Source: Parasedimentitalea maritima
GTDB lineage: Bacteria; Pseudomonadota; Alphaproteobacteria; Rhodobacterales; Rhodobacteraceae
Reading direction: 5' to 3'
Length of the DNA: 64,000 nucleotides
Assembly (NCBI RefSeq): GCF_005771405.1
Contig: NZ_VAUA01000003.1
Coordinates: forward strand, 62,001 to 126,000
The stretch's first letter is position 1, and each line of letters begins with the position of its first letter. The notes under the pieces were generated by a model. It did not search any database. It saw only the letters and a program-made list of their open reading frames with translations, and had not been told where the DNA came from. The position numbers were made by a program, and so were the translations under genes. This document shows positions 9,741-18,244 of this stretch, piece by piece.

Positions 9741-9749
9741 TTATCCACA
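9741..9749 (+). promoter_or_regulatory. Perfect DnaA-box sequence upstream of nrdR
   Basis: The nine bases TTATCCACA match the high-affinity DnaA box exactly, about 55 bases upstream of the nrdR start. A single box is not an origin; no cluster of boxes or AT-rich unwinding region is nearby. It could let DnaA influence nrdR transcription, or it could be chance. Confidence 0.35.
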
Positions 9750-9808
9750 GTTATAGGACAGCCGCTAGGATTTGGGTAGAGGGATATTCGCACCGCTAAA
9801 TAAGGCCC

Positions 9809-10228
9809 TCACGACAGGTGCGCGACCACCTTGCGCAGGTGTGGTGCTGTCCTGTGCTCGAACAGATAAATGCCCTGCCAGGTCCCAAGCATCAGCTGCC
9901 CATCTTTGACTGGCACAGACAGGCTAACCGGCATCATCGCCGCCTTGATATGGGCTGGCATATCATCCGGGCCTTCATAGGTATGGCGCAGATAGTGCAT
10001 CGAAGGATCACTGCTGGGCGGCACCAAGCGACTGAAAAACGCCTGCAGATCTCCCTGCACTTCTGGATCAGCGTTTTCCTGGATCAAGAGCGAGCAAGAG
10101 GTGTGCTGGACAAACAGGGTCAACAGGCCGCAATGATCTGCCTGGCTCGCAACCCACTGTGCGGGTTGCCGGGTAAATTCGTACAGCCCCGTCCCGCGTG
10201 TCTCTATTTCAAACAAAATGTGCGGCAT
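9809..10228 (-). CDS. yjbQ: YjbQ/UPF0047-family protein (secondary thiamine-phosphate synthase-like)
   Basis: This is a 139-residue protein of the YjbQ family, members of which have weak thiamine-phosphate synthase activity but whose true role is unsettled. Family signatures are clear: HTSCSLLIQENADP, DPSMHYLRHTYEGPDDMPAHIK and the C-terminal LGTWQGIYLFEHR. I chose ATG 10228 because the family begins at this point; the longer reading frame starts at a TTG (10312) and adds a non-homologous hydrophobic stretch that overlaps the next gene. It stands alone, between nrdR and the exported paralogue pair, on the same strand as both. Confidence 0.88.
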   Translation of the reverse strand: MPHILFEIETRGTGLYEFTRQPAQWVASQADHCGLLTLFVQHTSCSLLIQENADPEVQGDLQAFFSRLVPPSSDPSMHYLRHTYEGPDDMPAHIKAAMMPVSLSVPVKDGQLMLGTWQGIYLFEHRTAPHLRKVVAHLS

Positions 10229-10238
10229 AAGCGGTTGA

Positions 10239-10661
10239 TCAGAACCAAAGAGGGTTAAACAAGCGGCGATCGCAGTAATGAAAAGCAGCGGTGACACTGC
10301 GTGAATACCCAACCGTCAGAATGTTACTTACCCAGCTTTTTTCATATGGAACCACCCCAACCGCTTCTGGGTTGATGGTGAATTGGACCGCTGATCTGGC
10401 GCCAGTGGTTACACCACGGCCAATCTCGCTAACCACATAAATTTCAGTACTCCAAGGCAGACGCAATTGACGTCGCAAATAGTCACCAGCGCCACACCAG
10501 TAATCTTCTTTAAACGCACCAGCGCGCCCAATCACTTCGAAAACGTTGCTATCAACCTGGTTAACCTGCAGTGAGTTCACCGCACGAAAGGCCAACGCCG
10601 CAGTTGGCAGCGCAACCGCTATGGCAGCTATCAGAGCAAAAGACCTGTAAAGTGGTTTCAT
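10239..10661 (-). CDS. Small exported protein, paralogue A
   Basis: This is a 140-residue protein with a Sec signal peptide (MKPLYRSFALIAAIAVA followed by ALA). The start at ATG 10661 has GGAG 9-12 bases upstream. The mature part contains the pattern DYWCGAGDYLRRQL, then STEIYVVSEIG, RSAVQFTINPE and a second Cys near the end. The same pattern appears in the neighbouring lipoprotein (10751-11164), so the two arose by duplication. The two conserved cysteines might form a disulfide in the periplasm. I do not recognise the family and propose no function. Confidence 0.7.
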   Translation of the reverse strand: MKPLYRSFALIAAIAVALPTAALAFRAVNSLQVNQVDSNVFEVIGRAGAFKEDYWCGAGDYLRRQLRLPWSTEIYVVSEIGRGVTTGARSAVQFTINPEAVGVVPYEKSWVSNILTVGYSRSVTAAFHYCDRRLFNPLWF

Positions 10662-10750
10662 CAATATGACTCCATTGTCAGTCCAAATAAATATATCCGC
10701 CACAACCCCATGGTCACGTCAAAATTTGCGCGTCAGGCGGGTCTTGTGGC

Positions 10751-11164
10751 CTAAAACCAGCGCGGGAAGATCTTACATTGATTTTCCCCGGCCTGAACGG
10801 TCATCGAGTCCCCGACGTGAAAGGCGCCGAGCCGCCGCACAGGAATATGCGGAACTTCAGACACAACCGGATTAAGCGTGAACAGGACTGTTGATCTGCG
10901 CCCGGAGGCCTCACCCGGCGCCATACCACGGTTTATATAGATCGGCGTCTCCCAACTGGCGCCAAGTTGGCGACGCGCATAATCAGAGGCCGCGCACCAA
11001 TAGTCTGAGGCGGTACTCCCTATCGGCGGCACCACTTCAAAGATGCCCCCCTCAAGCGGATAGACCCGAGCGCCTAGCGTGGTGCTCTTGAAATCAGCTG
11101 TATCACCGGTGCAGGCAGAGATAGTAAAGGCAACGATCGCCAGACCAAACAGGGGTTTTTTCAT
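10751..11164 (-). CDS. Small exported lipoprotein, paralogue B
   Basis: This is a 137-residue putative lipoprotein. The N-terminus MKKPLFGLAIVAFTISAC is a short signal peptide with a lipobox-like TISAC (Cys 18). The mature part shares the pattern of paralogue A: DYWCAASDYARRQLG, then ETPIYINRG, RRSTVLFTLNP and a late Cys, ending in PRWF where paralogue A ends in PLWF. It lies 89 bases upstream of paralogue A on the same strand, so a tandem duplication followed by divergence (lipidated versus freely exported) is the simplest reading. Function unknown. Confidence 0.72.
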   Translation of the reverse strand: MKKPLFGLAIVAFTISACTGDTADFKSTTLGARVYPLEGGIFEVVPPIGSTASDYWCAASDYARRQLGASWETPIYINRGMAPGEASGRRSTVLFTLNPVVSEVPHIPVRRLGAFHVGDSMTVQAGENQCKIFPRWF

Positions 11165-11311
11165 CTATTTACCAATGATAGCGGCACCCAAATTGGCACC
11201 TTTATAACTTTGGTCCATCATAGATCACAGCTGCCGTGCTGCGCCACCCCTGCCATGATCGATTTGTGAAACCAGCCATTTATGGCGCAAAAGACGACGA
11301 ATCTGCGGGGA

Positions 11312-11593
11312 TCACCTGCTCGGAAAGGGAATGATATCTGCTGATTGTCGTGGCGCGAGTATCTGTTCAAGCAGAGCCAGAACCTCTTCATGGTTCTCAT
11401 CTTCGCCAAATCTTGCCCTCGCCGATTGGCGCAGAAAACCACGAGCACCTTCAGCATCGAGAGCCTTTAGTACCGGTTCTTTTTCCCGCAGCGCATCGAC
11501 AAGAAACTGGTTGGCCTGTGTCATCGCCTGCAACGACTGGAGCTTTTCATCCAGCACACCTAGTGCTGTTGTCAGATTTGAATTTGCAGACAT
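11312..11593 (-). CDS. Small hypothetical protein (helical, 93 aa)
   Basis: The ATG at 11593 (MSANSNLTTALGVLDEKLQSL) has GGGGAA upstream, and I prefer it to the longer opening at 11659. The 93-residue product is mostly helical with no signal peptide; it is rich in Leu, Ala, Glu and Gln and may form a coiled coil in its first half. The C-terminus SADIIPFPSR, with a IIPFP motif, is a tail seen on many short alphaproteobacterial cytosolic proteins. I do not recognise the family. It is read on the same strand as the HlyU-like gene upstream. Confidence 0.6.
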   Translation of the reverse strand: MSANSNLTTALGVLDEKLQSLQAMTQANQFLVDALREKEPVLKALDAEGARGFLRQSARARFGEDENHEEVLALLEQILAPRQSADIIPFPSR

Positions 11594-11717
11594 CGGATTC
11601 CCCAGTCGAATTTTCATCACCACCGGGAACAGTCTACGTCCGAGACCAGTGCAGAGCAACGCATCGGGTTAGCAAATGGTTAACGCCTTGGGTGGTGCGG
11701 AGCTGCGTTGAGTGGGC

Positions 11718-11996
11718 TCAGTTGAACAACCGGTCGCCCATCTGGTCGATCACAAGTTTTGCTTTCTGGATCGCAGCCTCACCAGCGGCTTCGCTTGAAT
11801 TGAGCGTGTCGGCCCGGATGAGCCTGTGTATCTTTAGCTCACCATCGATCTCTTTCTCGATCCGTGCAGCAAGACGGTAATGTTTATCCTCTGCGATGGG
11901 ATCGGGGAAAATTGTGAAATCCTTGTAGATTTCAGGCTCGGGACCCTTAGGGGCCGCCGCATCAGACCCGCCAAAGAGTTTTTTCAAAAGGGACAT
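11718..11996 (-). CDS. HlyU-family protein
   Basis: This is a 92-residue protein that begins MSLLKKLFGGSDAAAPKG and continues EIYKDFTIFPDPIAEDKHYRL, a pattern I recognise from proteins annotated HlyU (domain name taken from the Vibrio haemolysin activator). In roseobacters it is a common small cytosolic protein of unproven function and should not be taken as a haemolysin regulator. ATG 11996 is preceded by AGGAG at ideal distance; the longer frame from 12101 runs into an intergenic repeat and is not coding there. It is the first gene after that repeat. Confidence 0.75.
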   Translation of the reverse strand: MSLLKKLFGGSDAAAPKGPEPEIYKDFTIFPDPIAEDKHYRLAARIEKEIDGELKIHRLIRADTLNSSEAAGEAAIQKAKLVIDQMGDRLFN

Positions 11997-12090
11997 ATCG
12001 GGCTCCTTACACTTTTGATGGATGGTGACATATCGGGTGGGGCTTGGAAAGTGAACGGGCGGTATTCTCTGAGGGGCGCGCTTGACCTTG

Positions 12091-12185
12091 GGGTGGCGCA
12101 AAGCGCCTTCGTCGTGCTGAAAGCACGCCTGCGGCGTGATGGGAAGGTCAGGCGCGGCCGGGCGTTGCCGGGCAGTGGTGAGAAC
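12091..12185. repeat. Intergenic hairpin repeat of Roseobacter type
   Basis: This stretch lies between two minus-strand genes and carries two tight hairpins: GGCGC-AAA-GCGCC (12095-12107) and CGTGCT-GAA-AGCACG (12113-12127). A GC-rich segment with GGCGTGATGGGAAGGTCAGG follows. Sequences of this form recur between genes in many roseobacter genomes, to my recollection; only one copy is seen in this window, so repetition cannot be shown here. It may act as a transcript-end or mRNA-stability element. Spurious reading frames run through it on both strands. Confidence 0.4.
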
Positions 12186-12212
12186 TTCCGTCTCATTTTT
12201 AATCGCCGCTAG

Positions 12213-12590
12213 TCAGTTCCAAATGCTGCTCAATTGAAAAGAAGAAACCGGAAGGGCAAAACTCCCTCCATGGCTGGCCATCTCAAGTCCTAGCAAACAG
12301 TTGCCAATATAGTAGGCTATCGCACATGCGCCGTTTTCTATTTGATCACTCTCGATGAGGATATCGAGGGGTTCCAGCACGAAACCTTCAGGATATCCGT
12401 CTGTAAAATCAGCCCGAAAATATGTATAAAGGCCATGGACAGTATAGTCGCGACAAGAGACTTTCAGGGTATCATTCTCTGCATTCTTCAAAGCAGGGAT
12501 CTGCAAAAAGGCAGTGTCCACAACCGCGCTCTCCAACGCAGTAAGGGCATCGCTAGGCGTATACTTTTTTGTACAAGGAACAGCGGTCAT
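12213..12590 (-). CDS. Hypothetical protein (125 aa), coupled to the upstream gene
   Basis: The ATG at 12590 overlaps the stop of the upstream gene in an ATGA junction (12587-12590), so translation is coupled; the longer frame from 12665 would lie deep inside that gene. The 125-residue product has no signal peptide at this start. It is acidic and contains three or four cysteines (around VPCTKKY, VSCRDYTVHG and ENGACAIAYYIGNC). I do not recognise a domain. Its partner upstream is an unknown protein with a C-terminal membrane anchor, and the pair follows rpoD. Confidence 0.6.
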   Translation of the reverse strand: MTAVPCTKKYTPSDALTALESAVVDTAFLQIPALKNAENDTLKVSCRDYTVHGLYTYFRADFTDGYPEGFVLEPLDILIESDQIENGACAIAYYIGNCLLGLEMASHGGSFALPVSSFQLSSIWN

Positions 12591-13180
12591 CTTACTTGTT
12601 GCTTCAACCAAAACACCAAACCTCCGAACATTACCGCTACCCCCATAATCAAGCGTGCCTTCCACGTTTCCATTGGGTCATGACGTTGAGGTTTGAGGGC
12701 TTGGTCCGAATACTCAACCGAGTACAATTTCCCATCGAAGAACGCGAAACTCACGTACAACGCATTTTGTAGCTTGTAGTTCAGGGTATCATTCGTACCC
12801 CAAGGCACTTCAATCGACAGACCTACCGAGTTGCCCCGTCCGTGTGACAAAGGTGAACCAAGAATCTTTCTGACACCATCAACAGTCAAATCCCAATGTA
12901 AACCGTCCGGCAAAGGCTGGCGTGCACTGAGTTTCACTTGGTCCGAAGCGTCCTTGGGGGCATTTTCGTAGAAAGTCACCGAGTCGTACGAAAAAGGTGG
13001 CGTGTCGCAAAAACTGACGGTTGCCCCCCGGTCTGGAAAATCCAGCGCCAGTAATCCGTATTCTCCCCAAGGGTAGGCCTCCCCCACTTCCGTTCGTACA
13101 GGCCCCTTTTCAAAAGCAAAGGGCTCGCCAGGGAATGGCGAGCCCAATAGTCCAAGCAAATCTTCAGGCTTGGCAATCAC
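12587..13180 (-). CDS. Hypothetical protein with C-terminal membrane anchor (197 aa)
   Basis: The gene starts at a GTG (13180) overlapping the rpoD stop in a GTGA junction, which is unusual behind rpoD and implies translation coupled to sigma factor synthesis. The 197-residue product has a soluble N-terminal part ([18 protein letters not shown]) and a single hydrophobic segment near the end ([18 protein letters not shown]) followed by basic residues, so it is probably tail-anchored. Its C-terminus overlaps the next gene by four bases. I do not recognise the fold. Its base composition is lower in GC than rpoD, which hints at later acquisition. Confidence 0.62.
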   Translation of the reverse strand: MIAKPEDLLGLLGSPFPGEPFAFEKGPVRTEVGEAYPWGEYGLLALDFPDRGATVSFCDTPPFSYDSVTFYENAPKDASDQVKLSARQPLPDGLHWDLTVDGVRKILGSPLSHGRGNSVGLSIEVPWGTNDTLNYKLQNALYVSFAFFDGKLYSVEYSDQALKPQRHDPMETWKARLIMGVAVMFGGLVFWLKQQVR

Positions 13181-15162
13181 TGATCCAAGAAACTCCGCAG
13201 CTTCCTGCTCCGGCTTGGGTGCTTCAGCTTACGCAGTGCCTTGGCTTCGATCTGACGGATCCGTTCGCGGGTCACGCTGAACTGCTGGCCGACTTCTTCC
13301 AGCGTGTGGTCGGTGTTCATGCCGATACCAAAGCGCATCCGCAACACGCGTTCTTCACGCGGTGTCAGCGAAGACAGAACCCGCGTGGTGGTTTCCTTCA
13401 GGTTTTCCTGAATGGCGGAATCCAGCGGCAGGACCGCGTTCTTGTCTTCGATGAAATCGCCCAGTTGGCTGTCTTCTTCGTCGCCAATTGGGGTTTCCAG
13501 TGAAATCGGCTCTTTGGCGATCTTCATCACCTTGCGAACCTTCTCCAGTGGCATCTGCAGCTTTTCAGCCAGTTCTTCCGGTGTAGGCTCGCGGCCGATT
13601 TCGTGCAGCATCTGGCGACCGGTGCGGACCAGTTTGTTGATGGTCTCGATCATATGCACCGGAATACGGATGGTGCGGGCCTGATCAGCAATCGAACGGG
13701 TGATCGCCTGACGGATCCACCATGTCGCATAAGTCGAGAACTTGTAGCCACGACGGTATTCGAACTTGTCCACCGCCTTCATCAGGCCGATGTTACCTTC
13801 CTGGATCAGATCCAGGAACTGCAGGCCACGGTTGGTGTATTTTTTGGCAATCGAGATCACCAGACGCAGGTTGGCCTCGACCATTTCTTTCTTGGCAGCG
13901 CGGGCTTCTTTTTCGCCCTTTTGTACCTGCTGAACGATGCGGCGGAATTCCGAGATGTCCAAACCAACATACTGACCGACCTGAGCGATGTCAGCGCGCA
14001 GCTCTTCAACCTTGTCGGTCGAACGCTCGATAAACATTTTCCAGCCGCGACCCGGCTTTTCGCCCATCTCGGCCAACCAGTTTGGATCCAGTTCGCGACC
14101 ACGGTAGGCGTCGACAAACTCGCGGCGGTTGATACGAGCCTGGTCAGCCAGCTTCACCATCGAACCGTCAATCTGCATAACCCGGCGGTTGATGCCGTAC
14201 AGCTGGTCGATCAGCGCGTCGATACGGTTGTTATGCAGGTGAAGTTCATTCACCAACTCGACGATTTCAGAGCGCAGAGCCTGATACCGGGACTCATCCT
14301 GTTTGCTGAACGAGCCATCTTCGTTCAGGGTTGCCGAAATCCGGCTGTCCTGCATTTCCGACAGTTCAGCATAGTCCGACGAGATCCGCTCTAACATGGT
14401 CAGAACCTGATCCTTCAGCGCGGCTTCCATCGCGGCCAAAGACAGGTTTGCCTGATCGTCTTCATCATCGTCATCGTCGTCGCTGCTGATTGCATTGCCA
14501 TCAGCGTCTACTTCGGGGCTACTGGCCTCGGGCTTTTCTGTCTTGACCTCTGAGTTCGCAACAACCGGTTCCTGAGGTGTTCCGTCCTCATTCATCGTGT
14601 TGCCAAAGGTGGTTTCCAGATCAATGACGTCGCGCAGCAGAATATCTTCGGTCAGAAGTTCGTCATGCCAGATGGTGATAGCCTGAAAGGTCAGAGGGCT
14701 TTCACACAGGCCAGCAATCATCGTGTTGCGGCCAGCTTCGATCCGCTTGGCGATGGCGATTTCGCCCTCGCGGCTGAGCAGTTCAACCGAGCCCATTTCC
14801 CGCAGGTACATGCGAACCGGATCATCGGTACGATCCAGTTTCTCAGACGCAGCAGAAGCTACGGCAACTTCACGGGTGCCCTCAGCAGTGACCAGTTCGG
14901 TTGAGCCTTTTTGCTCTTCCTCTTCGGCTTCCTCGTCCTCGATGATGTTGATGCCCATTTCCGAGAGCATCGACATCACGTCTTCGATCTGTTCCGAGCC
15001 CACCTGATCGGGTGGCAAAACCTTGTTCAGCTGATCGTAGGTGATGTAGCCCTTTTCACGGGCCTCAGCGATCATCTTTTTGACGGCGGCCTGACTCATA
15101 TCCAGAGAAGTTTCCGGTTCCTGGTCGTCACGTTTGCGGTCGTCGGTGTCTTTGGCGGCCAT
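13177..15162 (-). CDS. rpoD: RNA polymerase primary sigma factor RpoD (sigma-70)
   Basis: This is the housekeeping sigma factor, 661 residues, a usual alphaproteobacterial length. Region 1.1 is at the N-terminus, followed by [11 protein letters not shown] (region 1.2) and a long non-conserved region with an acidic run of aspartates. Region 2 follows with [19 protein letters not shown] and [17 protein letters not shown], then region 3. Region 4 carries [12 protein letters not shown] and the helix-turn-helix [20 protein letters not shown]. It directs core RNA polymerase to most promoters. dnaG lies upstream on the same strand, the classical dnaG-rpoD macromolecular-synthesis arrangement. GGAGC precedes the ATG at 15162. 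Two unknown genes are coupled downstream. Confidence 0.98.
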   Translation of the reverse strand: MAAKDTDDRKRDDQEPETSLDMSQAAVKKMIAEAREKGYITYDQLNKVLPPDQVGSEQIEDVMSMLSEMGINIIEDEEAEEEEQKGSTELVTAEGTREVAVASAASEKLDRTDDPVRMYLREMGSVELLSREGEIAIAKRIEAGRNTMIAGLCESPLTFQAITIWHDELLTEDILLRDVIDLETTFGNTMNEDGTPQEPVVANSEVKTEKPEASSPEVDADGNAISSDDDDDDEDDQANLSLAAMEAALKDQVLTMLERISSDYAELSEMQDSRISATLNEDGSFSKQDESRYQALRSEIVELVNELHLHNNRIDALIDQLYGINRRVMQIDGSMVKLADQARINRREFVDAYRGRELDPNWLAEMGEKPGRGWKMFIERSTDKVEELRADIAQVGQYVGLDISEFRRIVQQVQKGEKEARAAKKEMVEANLRLVISIAKKYTNRGLQFLDLIQEGNIGLMKAVDKFEYRRGYKFSTYATWWIRQAITRSIADQARTIRIPVHMIETINKLVRTGRQMLHEIGREPTPEELAEKLQMPLEKVRKVMKIAKEPISLETPIGDEEDSQLGDFIEDKNAVLPLDSAIQENLKETTTRVLSSLTPREERVLRMRFGIGMNTDHTLEEVGQQFSVTRERIRQIEAKALRKLKHPSRSRKLRSFLDQ

Positions 15163-15191
15163 TAAAAGCTCCTGCAGGGACTAAGGGCGAT

Positions 15192-15222
15192 TCGGTTCAC
15201 GTTGGTGATTCGCGTGAACCGA
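15192..15222. promoter_or_regulatory. Perfect 10-bp inverted repeat between dnaG and rpoD
   Basis: TCGGTTCACG (15192-15201) and its exact complement CGTGAACCGA (15213-15222) flank an 11-base spacer, 30 bases upstream of the rpoD start. Two copies of ACCCGGTTT follow at 15233-15251. The repeat may be an operator, an rpoD leader hairpin or part of a dnaG terminator. No run of T lies directly after the stem on the minus strand, which argues against a simple terminator. Confidence 0.45.
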
Positions 15223-15277
15223 GTGATTCGTTACCCGGTTTACCCGGTTTTTTTAAGCACTTCCTTATCAAAACGAC

Positions 15278-17260
15278 TCAGCGCTGTTTTCGTGAGAAGT
15301 TGATTCCATCTGTTAGCGCACTTAAGAGGTCGCGTTCTTCTCTATCCAGACGCGCGCCGTTGTCTGCAATATCATATTGAGCGCGGTCTTCGTTTTCACT
15401 GCGGACGGCCTTGTTTCGGGCTTCGGCAGCCTGCCCCAAACGCCAGGTAACGGCTTCATCTGCCAGACCTGACAGGTCCTCCTCGGCCTCGGCGAGTTCA
15501 GCATCCAACCCATGTCGCGCTTCTATTTTGGCGAATTCTTCACTTAACGTCAGGCTGGCGATTTCCAGATTGCCGGGTTTGCGCAGGCAGGGACTGATTG
15601 CGACATGGCGAAGCGCATGCAGGTTTTCAAGGGCGTACGGTCCCAAAGCATAGAGTATTTCGTCGCGCAACTGATCCGGTGCGCCCAGCCCATAGCGCAG
15701 GATCAGGTCGCGCAGGATGGCATGATCCGGATCCGCGCAGGGCATGCGTTCAAAGTTGGCTTCGAATTCAACGATTACCGCCGGAGTGGCAATGGCACTG
15801 GCCAGGATCACGGCCTCGCGCATTGCAATGGCCGCCTGATCGTCAGCAGCGGCCAACATCGAGCTCTTGGTGCTGGCCAGAGGCTGCGGCACTGGCTTGC
15901 CCGGCTTCCATTTCCCGCGCGCGCCATCCTTGAAGCCGCCACTGGGGTTAAACCCTGCCCGCGGCGGCTTGCGGCTGCCCCGAAACAGCGCCCAGCGCAT
16001 TTCCTTGATGTCATCGCCATAGTGTTTACGGATTGAAGGGTCGCGGATCAGTTTGATCTTTTCGCGTAAGCTTTTGTCCAACCCGGCCTTGCGTTCGGGA
16101 CTGTCAAACACCTTGCCGTCGGTTTCGCGTTGCCACAGCAGCCGCACCATTGGCACCGCCTGATCCAGTAGCGCCTGTACGGCCTGCGGCCCCTGACTAC
16201 GGATCAAATCATCGGGGTCTTTGCCCTCGGGCATCATGGCAAAGCGCAGGGATTTACCGGCCTCTAGCAGCGGCAGGGCTAAATCGATCAGCCGCATCGC
16301 GGCGCGCAGACCCGCAGTATCACCGTCCAGCGCAATGATCGGCTCATCCGCGATGCGCCACATCATCATCAACTGGTTTTCTGTGACAGCAGTCCCCAGT
16401 GGCGCCACGGCGGCCTCAAACCCGCCATCCGCCAGAGCAATCACATCCATATAGCCTTCGGCAACCAGCAGCGGCTGGCCTTTACCGGCCGCGGTGCGGG
16501 CGGGTGCGTGATTGTAAAGGCTGCGGCCCTTGTCGAACAGTTCAGTCTCGGGAGAGTTCAGATACTTGGCATTATCATTAGGATCCATCGCGCGACCGCC
16601 AAAGGCAATGGCACGCCCTCGTGCATCGCGGATTGGGAACATGATACGGTTGCGGAAGGTGTCATAAGGCTTGCCGCCCTTGGTTGACGGTTTCGCCAAT
16701 CCGGCGCCAATGATCAGGTCTTCCTCGACGCCTTTACCACGCAGATGATCCCACAAGTTCTGCCAGCCATCGGGGGCAAAGCCGATCTCCCAGCGCTCCA
16801 GCGACTGCGCCGACATCCCGCGCCGATCCAGATAGGCCCGTGCATCATGGGCCCGACCAGTGTTCAGCTGCAGACGGAAGAATTGTACCGCCTGTTCCAT
16901 CACATCCACCAATAATGTGCGGCGATCCTGTTTCTGTTGCGCTTTGGGGTCGCGGGCGGGCATTTCCATCCCGGCTTCGGTTGCGATGATCTGGACCGCT
17001 TCCATGAAACCGACATTTTCAGTTTCCTGTACAAATCCAATTGCATCGCCCTTGGCCTGACAACCAAAGCAATAATAGAATCCCTTGCGGTCATCGACGT
17101 GAAAACTGGCAGACTTTTCATGGTGAAACGGGCACGGCGCCCACATGTCACCCTTACCCATATTCGATTTACGCTGATCCCACATGACTTTACGCCCGAC
17201 AACCTGGCTTAGGCTGACACGGGTGCGCAGTTCATCAAGGAAACCTGGAGGCAAAGACAT
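15278..17260 (-). CDS. dnaG: DNA primase DnaG
   Basis: DnaG makes RNA primers at the replication fork. The 660-residue protein starts at MSLPPGFLDELR (ATG 17260); the longer frame from 17323 adds unrelated residues. The N-terminal zinc finger is seen as CPFHHEKSASFHV followed by FYYCFGCQAKGDAIGF. The catalytic core with FPIRDARGRAIAFGGR follows, and the TOPRIM domain includes LLVAEGYMDVIAL and IIALDGDTAGLRA. The C-terminal third is the helicase-binding part. It is the gene before rpoD on the same strand, as in many proteobacteria. Confidence 0.97.
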   Translation of the reverse strand: MSLPPGFLDELRTRVSLSQVVGRKVMWDQRKSNMGKGDMWAPCPFHHEKSASFHVDDRKGFYYCFGCQAKGDAIGFVQETENVGFMEAVQIIATEAGMEMPARDPKAQQKQDRRTLLVDVMEQAVQFFRLQLNTGRAHDARAYLDRRGMSAQSLERWEIGFAPDGWQNLWDHLRGKGVEEDLIIGAGLAKPSTKGGKPYDTFRNRIMFPIRDARGRAIAFGGRAMDPNDNAKYLNSPETELFDKGRSLYNHAPARTAAGKGQPLLVAEGYMDVIALADGGFEAAVAPLGTAVTENQLMMMWRIADEPIIALDGDTAGLRAAMRLIDLALPLLEAGKSLRFAMMPEGKDPDDLIRSQGPQAVQALLDQAVPMVRLLWQRETDGKVFDSPERKAGLDKSLREKIKLIRDPSIRKHYGDDIKEMRWALFRGSRKPPRAGFNPSGGFKDGARGKWKPGKPVPQPLASTKSSMLAAADDQAAIAMREAVILASAIATPAVIVEFEANFERMPCADPDHAILRDLILRYGLGAPDQLRDEILYALGPYALENLHALRHVAISPCLRKPGNLEIASLTLSEEFAKIEARHGLDAELAEAEEDLSGLADEAVTWRLGQAAEARNKAVRSENEDRAQYDIADNGARLDREERDLLSALTDGINFSRKQR

Positions 17261-17342
17261 AGGAACAGTGTGCCAGAATTGGGGGCGAAATCCAAGACCG
17301 AGACAGGCCTGGAGCGACGTCATTCAGAGAAAAGGTAGAGGC

Positions 17343-17660
17343 TTACTGGGACTGCGCCAGACACTGTTCGTTCCAAACAGCGCCCAGATCCTCATTGCGG
17401 ATCACTTTCATTTTTTGATCATAAATCCAGGGCGCGATCAGCGGAATGGCGGCATTGTAATTCTCGGGCCAGCTTGTTTCATCAGTGATCAACACATCAC
17501 TCAGATCGCGTTCCTTGACACGGTCCAGCCGTGCCTGCTGAATTGCCGCCACCACGTCCGCCTGATACCCGCAGGTTTCCTTGGCACTTTCAGCGGCAAC
17601 AACAGGTGAGGCCATTACAACCGCAGTCAGAACGGGGATCAGGGCAGTTCGGATCGTCAT
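17343..17660 (-). CDS. Small exported hypothetical protein (105 aa)
   Basis: A Sec signal peptide is clear (MTIRTALIPVLTAVVMASPVVA, cleaved before AES). The mature part is about 82 residues with two cysteines (CGYQADVV and NEQCLAQ), which could form a disulfide in the periplasm. GGAG lies upstream of ATG 17660. I do not recognise a family. It lies 82 bases before dnaG on the same strand and after the sarcosine oxidase operon. Confidence 0.65.
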   Translation of the reverse strand: MTIRTALIPVLTAVVMASPVVAAESAKETCGYQADVVAAIQQARLDRVKERDLSDVLITDETSWPENYNAAIPLIAPWIYDQKMKVIRNEDLGAVWNEQCLAQSQ

Positions 17661-17698
17661 TGGGGCAGCTCCGGTGAATCAGATAAGTTGCGCACAGA

Positions 17699-18244
17699 CT
17701 AACCGCGTGCATCCACCGCCGCCATCGCTGTTTTCAAATCATGGACCAATGTACGGGCCATCGAGCGAAACACCATAATCTGAAACGCCTCTGGCCCCAC
17801 CCGAGTGATCGAGCCCATCATGTGCGACACTTCACAGCGTGCGGTGTGTCCACGTTTGAAAACCTGACTACGAAGGTCAACGGGCGCCAACCGGGCCAAG
17901 ACTTCCGCCGCGGATTTACCCTCCAGCCGCACCACGGCCCAAGCGTCGCTTTGGTCGGTGAGCGCTGCGATATCCGCCAACTCCTGCGTCGCAGCAGATC
18001 CCTGCAGCAACGCTGCCCCCTGTCCAAACCAGATGGCCCGCGCACCAGCCTTACCAGTGCTGCGGTTTGCTGCAGGAAATGCCATACCGTGTGCGGCCTC
18101 CAACCTTTCGCTCACTGCCTCTTCCTGTCCTGCATAGGGCGCGATCAGGGTCATGGCCTCTGGAACATCTTCGGTCAGATTTATGCTGCCGATGGTTACA
18201 GGCAGCAACCCGTCGCAGGGTGTCAATGCTATTAGATCAGCCAC
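17699..18244 (-). CDS. soxG: Sarcosine oxidase gamma subunit
   Basis: This is the last gene of the heterotetrameric sarcosine oxidase operon. The 181-residue product shows TLIAPYAGQEEAV, the basic segment with AIWFGQGAALLQG, and DQSDAWAVVRLEGKSAAEVLARLAPVDLR, which belong to the gamma subunit and resemble part of the folate-binding GcvT fold. I chose GTG 18244, which overlaps the soxA stop by eight bases; the longer frame from 18379 runs inside soxA. The subunit is structural. The enzyme oxidises sarcosine to glycine, hydrogen peroxide and 5,10-methylene-tetrahydrofolate. Confidence 0.9.
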   Translation of the reverse strand: MADLIALTPCDGLLPVTIGSINLTEDVPEAMTLIAPYAGQEEAVSERLEAAHGMAFPAANRSTGKAGARAIWFGQGAALLQGSAATQELADIAALTDQSDAWAVVRLEGKSAAEVLARLAPVDLRSQVFKRGHTARCEVSHMMGSITRVGPEAFQIMVFRSMARTLVHDLKTAMAAVDARG

